Assembly: GCA_038235705.1 (NCBI GenBank)
Contig: JBBSTR010000001.1
Location: 59,119 to 123,118 of the forward strand
Direction of reading: 5' to 3'
Source: CANKBT01 sp038235705
GTDB taxonomy: Bacteria; Actinomycetota; Actinomycetes; Mycobacteriales; SCTD01
Length of the DNA stretch: 64,000 bases
This document shows positions 49,644 through 58,400 of the stretch, piece after piece (the stretch's first letter is position 1; every line of letters starts with the position of its first letter). Below the pieces are notes generated by a model. It saw only the letters and a program-made list of their open reading frames with translations, did no database searches and was not told the DNA's origin. Position numbers and translations under genes: made by a program.

Positions 49644-51278
49644 TCATCCGACACCGCCCGGCACCAGGTCGAGCGCGGCGGTGATCTCGGCGACGGTCAT
49701 CCACGGCTCTGGCGAGAGCACCTTGGACACCTGCGGCGCGAAGCCGGGGGACTGGTGGACCACCTCGCGGGTCGGGCCGTCGGCGACGACCTCGCCGTCC
49801 CCGAGCACGACGGTGCGGTCGGCCAGCTCGGCCGCCAGCTCGACGTCGTGGGTGGCGACCAGGACGGCGTGCCCGTCGACCGCGAGACCGCGGAGCACCT
49901 CCACGAGGCGTTCCTTGCCGGGGTAGTCGAGCCCACGGGTGGGCTCGTCGAGCAGCACGACGCGTGGGGCCGCGGCGAGCACGACCCCGAGCGCGAGCCC
50001 GAGCCGCTGGCCCTCGGACAGGTCGCGGGGGTGACGATCCTCCGGCAGCCCGGGCACGACCCGCGCCACCGAGGCCGCGGTGGTGCCGGTGGACAGCCCA
50101 CCCTCATGATCGGCGGTGGCGCACTCGTGGGCGACGCTCTCCCCGTACAGCAGCAGCCCCGGGTCCTGCGGCACGAGGGCCACGTCGCGGACCCGGTCGA
50201 CCGGCTTGCGCGAGGTCGGCTCCGCCCCGCACACCGACAGGCGCCCGCCGTCGGGGCGGCGCAGCCCGGCCAGCAGCGCGAGCAGGGTGGACTTGCCGGC
50301 ACCGTTGCGCCCCATCAGCGCAGTCACCTCGCCGGCGTACAGAGTCAGGTCGACGCCGTCCAGCACGGCCCGGCCGCCGAGGACGCGACGCAGCCCGCGG
50401 GCGACGACCAGCGGTTCGCCGGGGAGCACCGTCCGCGCGGCGGGCGTCCGGTCGGCGAGCCGCTCGCGCAGGGGGCCGGAGAGCCGGCGTGCCTCACGGA
50501 CCGACATCGGCAGAGGTTCCCAGCCGAACGTACGACCGAGCGCGACGATCGGCGGGACGACCGGGGACGTGCCCAGCAGCACCGCAGGCGGACCGACCCG
50601 TGGGGTGGCTCCGCCGCCGTCCAGCACGATCACCCGGTCGGCGTGGTGCACGACCCGCTCCAGCCGGTGCTCGGCCAGCACGACGGTCAGGCCGACGTCC
50701 GACACCAGCCGGGCGAGGCTGGACAGCACCTCCTCGGCCGCCACCGGGTCCAGCGCCGACGTCGGCTCGTCGAGCACGAGCAGCCGCGGGTGGGCGGTGA
50801 GCACGGCGGCGACCGCGACCCGTTGCGCCTGGCCGCCGGACAGCGTGCCCACTGCCCGGGACCGGAGGTCGGCGAGGCCCAGCAGGTCCAGGGCGTCCTC
50901 GACCCGGCGACGCAGCGCGACCGGCGGAACCGCCAGGTTCTCTGCGGCTGCCGCGATCTCGTCCTCGACCACGTCGGCGACGAACGCGCCTGCCGGGTCC
51001 TGCGGCACGAACCCGACCAGGTCGGCCAGCTCGCGCGGCGGGTGCGTGCGGGTGCTGCGGCCGCAGACGGTGACCCGACCGTGCAGCGTGCCGCCGCTCG
51101 CGTGCGGGACCAGGCCGTTCAAGGTCCGGAGCAGGGTCGACTTGCCGGACCCGGTGGGCCCGACCACCAGCACCATCTCGCCCTCGTCCAGCGTGAGGTC
51201 GAGCCCCGACCAGACGGGGGCCTCGGCGCCCTCGTAGCTCACGCCGACGCCGTCGAGCCGTACCAGCGGCCCGTTCAC
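49644..51278 (-). CDS. ECF transporter fused ATPase (A-A')
   Basis: 544 residues with two complete ABC ATPase domains in one chain. Domain 1: Walker A GPTGSGKST, signature LSGGQAQRV, Walker B LLVLDEPTSALD. Domain 2: GRNGAGKST, LSEGQRLGLALG (one change from LSGGQ), VVLLDEPTRGLD. Fused EcfA1-A2 is common in Actinomycetota. GTG 51278 overlaps ecfT by GTGA. Powers vitamin import with EcfT and the S component. Confidence 0.93.
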   Translation of the reverse strand: MNGPLVRLDGVGVSYEGAEAPVWSGLDLTLDEGEMVLVVGPTGSGKSTLLRTLNGLVPHASGGTLHGRVTVCGRSTRTHPPRELADLVGFVPQDPAGAFVADVVEDEIAAAAENLAVPPVALRRRVEDALDLLGLADLRSRAVGTLSGGQAQRVAVAAVLTAHPRLLVLDEPTSALDPVAAEEVLSSLARLVSDVGLTVVLAEHRLERVVHHADRVIVLDGGGATPRVGPPAVLLGTSPVVPPIVALGRTFGWEPLPMSVREARRLSGPLRERLADRTPAARTVLPGEPLVVARGLRRVLGGRAVLDGVDLTLYAGEVTALMGRNGAGKSTLLALLAGLRRPDGGRLSVCGAEPTSRKPVDRVRDVALVPQDPGLLLYGESVAHECATADHEGGLSTGTTAASVARVVPGLPEDRHPRDLSEGQRLGLALGVVLAAAPRVVLLDEPTRGLDYPGKERLVEVLRGLAVDGHAVLVATHDVELAAELADRTVVLGDGEVVADGPTREVVHQSPGFAPQVSKVLSPEPWMTVAEITAALDLVPGGVG

Positions 51279-52393
51279 GAGACCTCGACGAGCGGTCGTG
51301 CGACGGGGGTGGCCGGGGTCGTCGGGCTGGACAGGCTGGGCGGCGGCGCGACCACGGCCGGGAGCGCGGCGGCCAGGACCGCGAGCAGCAGCACGGCGGC
51401 CGATCCGGTCGGTCCGAGCAGGTGCGACGGTCCGATCCCGAGCGCGTCCGACCCGATCAGGACGCTGAGGACGCCGGCGAGGACGCCGGTAGCGGCGGTC
51501 ACCGACTCGGGGACGCGCCACGGGTCGGGGCGGTGCCGGGTGCGCACGACGCTGCGCCCGGAGATCCGCAGCGACAGCACGGCCGCGAGACCGGCCACCA
51601 GGGCGGCCACCACCCCGTACGGCGCCCCGCCGAGCAGCCCGTACGCGGCGGCCCCCGAGGCGACCAGCGCCGTCAGCAGCGCGGCGGACCCGAGGGCGTG
51701 GACCCGGGGCGGTACGTCACCGCGCCGGCCGTAGCCGCGGGAGTCCAGCGACTCCGCGAGACGCAACGACCGCTCCAGCGCGCCTTCCAGCACCGGGGTC
51801 GCCAGCCCGCGCAGCCCGGCGATGCCCGAGGACGGTCGACCGCGCAGCGCTCGCGCCTCACGGATCGCGGACGCGGTGCGGACGGCCTCCGGCACGAACG
51901 TGACCGCGACCGTCACGGCGACGCCGACCTCGTGGAGCGCGGCCGGCAGGCACCGCACCGTCCGGTAGGGCGAGGCGAGCGAGCTGGCCGCTGCGACGCA
52001 CAGCACCAGCACGGCGAGCTGCCCGCCGGACAGCAACGCCCGGCCGACCGCGACGTCGGTCACCGGCCCGCCGACCTGGACGCCCGCCGCCCAGTCCGGA
52101 AGCGGGATCTGGGGGATCCGCAGCAGCACCGAACCCTCGCCCGTGCGGGCGCCGAACAGGGCAGCGACCACGACCCGCAGCGCGATCAGCGCCAGGGCCA
52201 GCGGTACGAGGGCGCTGAACGAGCGGGACCACGGGGCGTCGGGCCGGCGCAGGGTCACGACCACGCCGAGCACGGCCGCGAGCAGGATCAGCACGGCGGG
52301 GGAGCGGGTGGTGCTCGCCGCGACGGCAAGCCCCAGCGACCAGGCCCACCAGGCACCAGGGTGCAACGGCCGGGCTGCTCTCGGGGCGATCAC
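51275..52393 (-). CDS. ECF transporter transmembrane component EcfT
   Basis: 372 residues, several TM helices and the coupling motifs of EcfT proteins: AIREARALRGRP (about 180-191) and ESLDSRGYGRRG (about 214-225), which contact the ATPases. GTG 52393 overlaps the DUF4430-like gene by GTGA, placing importer and surface binding proteins in one transcript. Extra TM helices at the C-terminus make it longer than typical EcfT (about 260-270). Confidence 0.92.
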   Translation of the reverse strand: MIAPRAARPLHPGAWWAWSLGLAVAASTTRSPAVLILLAAVLGVVVTLRRPDAPWSRSFSALVPLALALIALRVVVAALFGARTGEGSVLLRIPQIPLPDWAAGVQVGGPVTDVAVGRALLSGGQLAVLVLCVAAASSLASPYRTVRCLPAALHEVGVAVTVAVTFVPEAVRTASAIREARALRGRPSSGIAGLRGLATPVLEGALERSLRLAESLDSRGYGRRGDVPPRVHALGSAALLTALVASGAAAYGLLGGAPYGVVAALVAGLAAVLSLRISGRSVVRTRHRPDPWRVPESVTAATGVLAGVLSVLIGSDALGIGPSHLLGPTGSAAVLLLAVLAAALPAVVAPPPSLSSPTTPATPVARPLVEVS

Positions 52394-53382
52394 AGCAGGC
52401 CGTCGTCCGGTCCGGACGAGCGGCGGCGACGGGTGACGATGGCAGCAACGCCGAGCAGCGCGGCGCCGACCGCGACCCCGAGGACGGCCAGGAGCGTGCT
52501 CGCCCCGCCGGCCTGGCCCGGCTCGGATCGAGCCCCGGAGGTGTCCGTTGCCAGAGCCGCTGCGGGTGCGTCACCCGACGCCGTCGAGCTGGATGTCGGG
52601 GTCCTGCCTGCCGGGGTCGGTGCCGCTGTGGGCGACGGAGGTGCTGCCGGGGTGGTGGTCACGGCGCCGGCCGAAGGTTCGCCGGGGCTGACCGGTGTCA
52701 CGGTGACCGGCGGCCCGGCGACCGGCGGCCCGGTGACCGGCGGCCCGGTGACCGGCGGCCCGGTGAAGGGCGGCGCGGTGACTGGCGGCGCAGGGCGGGT
52801 GGGCAGCGGGGACGCCGGGCGGGTCGGCCGGGTGGTCGCAGGTGCCCGGGTGGGTGCTTCGGTCGGCGCAGGCGGCGCCGTGCTGGCCCCGCCGGCGGAC
52901 GCCTCGGGAGGGCACGTCGTGGCGTACGGGACGACGGTCGGACGTACCTCGTTCTTGCCGGACCCGTCGTTCCACGACCACCCTTCCGCCTGCTTCCCGG
53001 TCGTCGCGACCGGGTGCGCACCCGGGCCGCGGTTGGCGAAGCGCCAGGCCCCGTCGTCGGTACGCCACCAGTAGGACCAGTAGGCGTAGGCGCCTGTGGT
53101 CGCGTCGCCGCAGCCGGTGGCCGGTCGTCCGTCGATGGCGCAGATCAGCCCGGACTGGTCGAAGCGCAGGCTGTGGCCGCCGGTCCGCAGGACGTCCAGA
53201 CCGTTGGCGCCGTCCTTGACGGTGATGCAGGCTGAGCTCGTGGCGCCCCCGAGGGCGCCGGGGCTGATCACGAGCTGGACACAGGTCGTGCCCTGGTCGG
53301 CCGCGGCGGCAGGCGGGCTCGCGCCCGGACCCAGGACCAGCAGTCCTGTGAACGCCGCCGCCGCGACCGACCGGGTGATCAC
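52390..53382 (-). CDS. Secreted, membrane-anchored DUF4430-like protein (transcobalamin beta-domain type)
   Basis: 330 residues. Signal peptide 1-28 (ends PAAAADQ), then a domain of about 120 residues with two Cys pairs and the features of DUF4430, the C-terminal beta domain of intrinsic factor/transcobalamin: ITVKDGANGLDVLRTGG, ICAIDGRPATGC, YAYWSYWWRTDDGAWRFANRG and EGWSWND. A Pro/Thr-rich stalk with 15-base coding repeats follows, then a TM helix near 292-315 and RRRR, giving a membrane anchor without LPxTG. GTG 53382 overlaps the barrel gene by GTGA. Domain call is by eye. Confidence 0.8.
   Translation of the reverse strand: MITRSVAAAAFTGLLVLGPGASPPAAAADQGTTCVQLVISPGALGGATSSACITVKDGANGLDVLRTGGHSLRFDQSGLICAIDGRPATGCGDATTGAYAYWSYWWRTDDGAWRFANRGPGAHPVATTGKQAEGWSWNDGSGKNEVRPTVVPYATTCPPEASAGGASTAPPAPTEAPTRAPATTRPTRPASPLPTRPAPPVTAPPFTGPPVTGPPVTGPPVAGPPVTVTPVSPGEPSAGAVTTTPAAPPSPTAAPTPAGRTPTSSSTASGDAPAAALATDTSGARSEPGQAGGASTLLAVLGVAVGAALLGVAAIVTRRRRSSGPDDGLL
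52706..52795 (-). repeat. 15-base coding repeat, six units
   Basis: Plus-strand unit ACCGGCGGCCCGGTG: four near-identical copies (52706-52765), then two diverged copies to 52795. They encode GPPVT-type pentapeptides of the stalk in the DUF4430-like protein. Slippage here would change stalk length. Confidence 0.85.
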
Positions 53383-55124
53383 GCGCCGACCGGGCCCGTC
53401 CGACGCTGCGCCTCGAGGACGACCTCGAGCGCCCGCGCGAGGAACGCCGCGGACTCCTGACGGGTCACGGAGGCCTGCTCGTCGTACGTCCCGACGCTCT
53501 TGCCGGTAGCGATGCCGGCGCGTGCGAGGGCGTTGATGTTGGCCGCGTGCACCGAGTCGTTGTCGTCGGTGAACGCGTCGATGCCGGGCAGCAGGATCGG
53601 GGTGACGCCCTTCTTGCGGGCCTTCTCGACGGCACGGGCCAGGAAGCTGGCCTCCTGGCCGCGGCTCACGGTCGCAGCCGGGGAGAAGGTCGAGGCCGAG
53701 GTGCCGCGGACGACACCGAGGTTGCTGAGCGCGCTGACGGCGTCACGGGCCTCGGCGGTCTGGTCGCCGAGGTCGGTGAAGCCCGCCGGCGCCGTGTCGA
53801 GCGTCACGCCGAGCGCCGTGAGCGACCGGGCGAGCAGCACCGCGGTCTGGGCCCGGGTGACGTTGCCGGTCGGGTTGAAGGTCGTGGCCGTCGTCCCGCG
53901 GACGAGGTTGCCCTCGGCCAGGCAGTCGATCGCCAGGGAGAACGTGCTGCCGGCCGGGACATCGGTGAACCCGGCGGGGGTGATCGTGCCGTCCGGGCAG
54001 GCAGCCGTGGTCAGGTCGACCGGCGTGAGGGCCCCACAGCTGACGACCGGGGTGTCCGTGCCCGCCGACCCGGGACCGGCGACCACGGGCAGACTCGCTC
54101 CGGAGAGCCCGGCGAGCACCGCCGAGGTCGCGAAGACGTCAGCCTTGCCGGAGAAACCCAGGAAGGCGCCGCGATCGGCCACCGGGACGCTGCAGCCGAG
54201 CTCGCTGCCGACGAGGGCGCTGACCGGGTTGCCGCCGGTCGCGGTCGTCCAGCGGGCGTCGTACGGGGACTGGTCGGCGGACACGATCGCCTGCAGCCCG
54301 AGCGCGGTGCTGGTCGGGTCGGCGTCGCCGTCGGTTCCTGCCTCGGGCGGGCTGAAGGGAAAGCCCCCGCTCGTGGTCTGGGCCTGGTCGAGGAAGTCGA
54401 GCGCCTGGGTGACGGCACCGCTGGTCGGGGTGCCGGCCAGTGCCTGCACGGCGTACGCGGTGCTGTTGGTGTCGGGGCCCGCACAAGGCTTGACGGGCTT
54501 GCCGTCCGTACCGGTCGCCCGTGCTTCGAACTCGAAGCCACCGTTTGCGCACTGCTGAGTGATCAGCCAGGTGCGCACGGCCGGGGTCTCTGCGCCCGCC
54601 GCCCTGAGCGCGAGCAGCCCCAGGGACTGGGTGAACGCGCCTGCGGAGTCGAAGCCGTCGACGATGCTGTCGTTGAGCCGGCCGGCGTCGGGCCCTGTCT
54701 TCGTGGCGGTCGAGAGCAGGTCGGCGACAAGGTTCTTCCCGCCGACCTTGGTGGCGTCGCGGCCACCGGCGGTCAGGGCGAGCACCAGCTTGGACAGCGG
54801 CCCGGGGAGCGGGGTGCCCGCCTTGTCGTACCCCGCGGTGGGGGCTGCCTTCTCGAGCGCGTCGAGGGCAGAGACCAGACGGGGGCCGCCGATGCCGGCG
54901 CCGACCAGGCCGAGGACGGTGTCGGTGGTGGGGCCGACGCTGCCGATCAGGCCGGTCTCGGCCTGGGCCCGCAGCAGGAACCCGGCCGAGGCCTGGGCGG
55001 GGTCGAGCGTCGGGACGTCGGCAGCGGCTGCGGCGCCGGGCAGCAGACCGAGGCAGAGCGGGGCAGCGACGGCGCCGGCCAGCAGGGCGCGACGGCGGTG
55101 GGTGCTGAGGATGCGTGCGGTGAT
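53379..55124 (-). CDS. Secreted alpha/alpha-barrel protein with SLH repeats (transcobalamin alpha-domain type)
   Basis: 581 residues. Signal peptide 1-35 (HRRRALLAGAV...GAAAAA), then a prenyltransferase/squalene-oxidase-like helical repeat region (about 36-345; TQSLGLLALRAAG, CANGGFEFEA, NSTAYAVQALAG, SGGFPFSPPEAG), the fold of the cobalamin-binding alpha domain of intrinsic factor. Residues about 384-575 hold three SLH repeats (GFTDVPAGSTFSLAI...TFNPTGNVTRAQ) for cell-wall attachment. No ATG, GTG or TTG is in frame near the signal peptide; ATC 55124, 7 bases after GGAGG, is the likely start. First gene behind the cobalamin riboswitch. Confidence 0.82.
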   Translation of the reverse strand: MTARILSTHRRRALLAGAVAAPLCLGLLPGAAAAADVPTLDPAQASAGFLLRAQAETGLIGSVGPTTDTVLGLVGAGIGGPRLVSALDALEKAAPTAGYDKAGTPLPGPLSKLVLALTAGGRDATKVGGKNLVADLLSTATKTGPDAGRLNDSIVDGFDSAGAFTQSLGLLALRAAGAETPAVRTWLITQQCANGGFEFEARATGTDGKPVKPCAGPDTNSTAYAVQALAGTPTSGAVTQALDFLDQAQTTSGGFPFSPPEAGTDGDADPTSTALGLQAIVSADQSPYDARWTTATGGNPVSALVGSELGCSVPVADRGAFLGFSGKADVFATSAVLAGLSGASLPVVAGPGSAGTDTPVVSCGALTPVDLTTAACPDGTITPAGFTDVPAGSTFSLAIDCLAEGNLVRGTTATTFNPTGNVTRAQTAVLLARSLTALGVTLDTAPAGFTDLGDQTAEARDAVSALSNLGVVRGTSASTFSPAATVSRGQEASFLARAVEKARKKGVTPILLPGIDAFTDDNDSVHAANINALARAGIATGKSVGTYDEQASVTRQESAAFLARALEVVLEAQRRTGPVGA

Positions 55125-55140
55125 GGCGAGACCTCCGGGT

Positions 55141-55230
55141 GGGGTGCGGCCACGGATGCCTCGACCCCTGTGCAGAGGGGTCTGTCGGGCTCCACCCGTG
55201 GCCTCGACGGGTGTGCAGGAGCCGCACCCC
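55141..55230 (-). promoter_or_regulatory. Nested hairpins between cobalamin riboswitch and start (expression platform)
   Basis: Three nested perfect stems can form: GGGGTGC/GCACCCC (55141-55147 with 55224-55230), GGCCACGG/CCGTGGCC (55148-55155 with 55196-55203) and GACCCCT/AGGGGTC (55163-55169 with 55176-55182). The Shine-Dalgarno GGAGG lies just after the outer stem, so the structure could set access to the start or stop transcription. Folding was judged by eye. Confidence 0.6.
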
Positions 55231-55231
55231 C

Positions 55232-55363
55232 GACGGGCATTCCGACTTGTCGTCCCGGCCGGGGCCGCGACGACCCACGGCTGCGGGACAGTGCCGGAGT
55301 CTCACCGGCTTCCCCCGCGCGGGGGCGTGCAGCCACAGGACACCACGGCCCCTCTGCGCCGTC
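55232..55363 (-). ncRNA. Cobalamin riboswitch
   Basis: On the minus strand the conserved core reads GGGGAAGCCGGTG (55303-55315), then ACTCCGGCACTGTCCCGC and CCCGCAGCCGTG (55276-55287), closing with AAGTCGGAATGCCCGTC (55232-55248), matching the B12-box region of actinobacterial cobalamin riboswitches. GACGG near 55359-55363 can pair with CCGTC at the 3' end to form P1. It precedes the secreted barrel gene and ECF genes and should shut the operon when cobalamin is plentiful. Confidence 0.88.
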
Positions 55364-55379
55364 AAACGTCACCTGCGCC

Positions 55380-55415
55380 GGTGATCTTCGCCGGTGTTTC
55401 GCGCCCAAGATCACC
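55380..55415. repeat. Inverted repeat GGTGATCTT...AAGATCACC
   Basis: A perfect 9-base inverted repeat (55380-55388 and 55407-55415, 18-base loop) lies between the riboswitch and the divergent smc gene. Its core TGATCTT and CCGG flanks resemble the repeats at 49439-49568, suggesting the same dispersed family. Confidence 0.6.
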
Positions 55416-55441
55416 AACGCACGGGACGTGACCCCCACCGA

Positions 55442-55447
55442 TACCCT
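55442..55447 (+). promoter_or_regulatory. Candidate -10 element for leaderless smc mRNA
   Basis: TACCCT ends 6 bases before GTG 55454, and there is no Shine-Dalgarno. No clear -35 at the usual spacing. Confidence 0.35.
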
Positions 55448-55453
55448 GCCCTG

Positions 55454-58400
55454 GTGCACCTGCAGAGCCTGACGCTGAAGGGCTTCAAGTCCTTCGCGTC
55501 CCCGACGACGTTCGTCTTCGAGCCCGGCATCACCTGCGTCGTCGGCCCGAACGGCTCGGGCAAGAGCAACGTCGTCGACGCGATCGCGTGGGTGCTCGGC
55601 GAGCAGGGGGCGAAGGCGCTGCGCGGCGGCAAGATGGAGGACGTCGTGTTCGCCGGGACGCCCACCCGTCCGGCGCTGGGTCGCGCCGAGGTGACGCTGA
55701 CCATCGACAACACCGACGGGGCGCTGCCGATCGACTACGCCGAGGTCTCCGTACGCCGTCTGATGTTCCGCTCGGGGGAGAGCGAGTACAGCATCAACGG
55801 CGACCGCTGTCGGCTGGTGGACGTCCAGGAGCTGATGAGCGACAGCGGCATCGGCCGCGAGCTGCACGTGGTGGTCGGGCAAGGCCAGCTCGACGCGGTG
55901 CTCTCGGCCCGGCCCGAGGACCGGCGTGCGTTCATCGAGGAGGCGGCCGGCGTCCTGAAGCACAAGAAGCGCAAGGAACGCGCGCTGCGCAAGCTCGACG
56001 CGATGGGCGCGAACCTCGCCCGGGTCACCGACCTGACCGCCGAGCTGCAGCGCCAGCTCAAGCCGCTCGGCAGGCAGGCCGACGTCGCTCGGCGGGCCGC
56101 CACCGTGCAGGCCGACCTGCGCGACGCGCGGCTGCGCCTGCTGGCGGACGACCTGGTGACCGTCCGCACCACGCTCGAGGCCGAGGTCGCCGACGAGACG
56201 GCCGCCCGGGCCCGGCGTGAGCTGGTCGAGCGTGAGCTCGCCGCCGGGCAGCAGCAGGAGAGCACGCTCGAGCAGCAGCTCGCCGAGCAGAGCCCGCGCC
56301 TGGCCGAGGCGCAGGAGACCTGGTACGCGCTCTCGGCCCTCCAAGAGCGGCTTCGCGGTACCGCGACGCTGGCCGCCGAACGTCGACGGCACCTGTCGGC
56401 CGTGCTCGCCGAGCAGCGGACCGGGCGCGACCCCGCAGAGCTGGAGCGCGAGGCCGCGGCAGCGCGGGCGCAGGAGCAGGCGCTGCTCGAGCAGGCCTCG
56501 CGTGACACCGAGCGTCTGCAGGACGCGGTGACCCGGCGCACCGGGGCCGAGGCGGCGTTGGCGACCGAGGAGAAGGCGCTCGTGCTGGCGCGCCGTGCGG
56601 TCGCCGACCGGCGGGAGGGCCTGGCGCGACTGACCGGGCAGGTGGGCGCCCTGCGTTCGCGGGCGTCCGCGGCCGAGGCAGAGCTGGGCCGGCTCGCCAG
56701 CGCACGCCAGGAGTCCGGCCTGCGGGTCGAGCACGCCCGCCGCGAGCTGGCGCAGCTGCAGACCCGGGCCGGCGGGATGGATGCCGGCGAGGTCGACCTC
56801 GACACCCGGCACGAGCAGGCCGAGCAGACGCTCGCCTCGGTCGTCGCCGACCTGGAAGGCCTGCGCGACCAGGAACGGTCGCTGGAACGTGAGCGCTCGA
56901 CCTGGGCGGCCCGCCGGGACGCGCTCGCGACGACGCTGACCCGTAAGGACGGCTCCGGCGCGCTGCTCTCTGCCGGTCTGGGCGGAGTGCTCGGCCCGGT
57001 GTCGGCGCTGGTCCAGGTCGAGGCGGGCGCGGAGAGCGCGGTCGCGGCTGCCCTGGGGGCCGTGGCCGACGCGGTCGCCGTCGCCGGTCCGTCGGCCGCC
57101 GCTGACGCGCTGAACTGGCTCAAGAGCGACGACGCGGGTCGAGCGGGACTGCTCGTCGGGTCTGCGGACGCGGGGCTCGAGGTGCAGCCGGTCGCTGCGC
57201 GGGACGACGTCCTGCCCCAGGGCGCCCGGTGGGCGGTCGGCCTGGTCCGTGCTCCCCGCACCCTCGGGCCTGCGCTGTGCCGTGCGCTGCAGGACGTCGT
57301 GCTCGTCGAGGACCTCGCGACGGCGGCGACGCTTGCCGGGCAGGGGCTGCGCGCGGTCACGCCGGACGGTGACCTCCTCGGCCCGGACTGGGCGGTCGGC
57401 GGGTCGCAGAGCCTGCCCAGCCTGCTCGAGGTGCAGGCTTCGGTGGACGAGGCCGGCGAGCGCCACGACGCGGCGGCCACGGCGCACGAGCAGGCCACCT
57501 TCGCGGTCGCCGCCGCGAGGGCAGAGCTGGGCACCGCCGAGGACGAGGTAGCGGCAGCACTCGCAGACCTGCACGCCAGCGACGCGAAGATGGCCGCCAC
57601 CGCCGAGCAGCTCGGCCTGCTCAGCTCGACGGTGGCCGGCGCGGAGGCCGAGGCGGGACGGCTCGAGCAGTCCGTCGTCCTCGCCGAGCAGGCCCGTGAC
57701 GAGGGCCTCGCCGGTCTCGCCGGGCTGGAGTCGCGGCGCGCCGCGGCCGAGGCTGCCCCTGAGGAGGTCGAGCCGTCGACCGCCGCCCGTGACCGGCTGG
57801 CCGCCGAGCTGACGTCGCTGCGCGCCGCTGAGGTCGAGGCCCGTCTGACCCTGCGTACGGGAGAAGAGCGCACCCGGGCGCTCACCGGCCGCGCCCAGTC
57901 CCTGGAACGCGCGGCTCAACGCGAGCGGCAGGAACGCGAACGGCTCGTGGCGGTGCGTGAGGAGCGTTCGCGCGGGTCGGTGCTGGCCGGGCAGGTCGCC
58001 GACGGGGCAGCCCTGGCGCTCAGCGCCGTCGCGGCGTCGCTGGTGACGGCCGCCGCGGGGCGCGAGCAGGCCCAGGTCGCGCGTACGCAGACCGAGGTCT
58101 TGCTGGCCACTGCCCGGGCTGCCGTGCGCGAGCTGGCCGCCGAGCTGGACCGGCTCACCGACGTGGTGCACCGCGACGAGGTCGCCCGCGCCGAGCAGCG
58201 TCTGCGCGTGGAGGCGCTCGAGCAGAAGGCCGAACAAGAGTGGTCGGTGCCGGTCGCGGAGCTGGTGGCGTCCTACGGTCCGGACGTGCCGGTGCCCGGC
58301 GAGGAGACGGCCACGGCGTACGACCGGGGTGAGCAGGCCAAGCGCGCCGCCACCGCCGAACGGGCGCTGGCGCTGCTCGGCCGGGTCAACCCGCTCGCGC

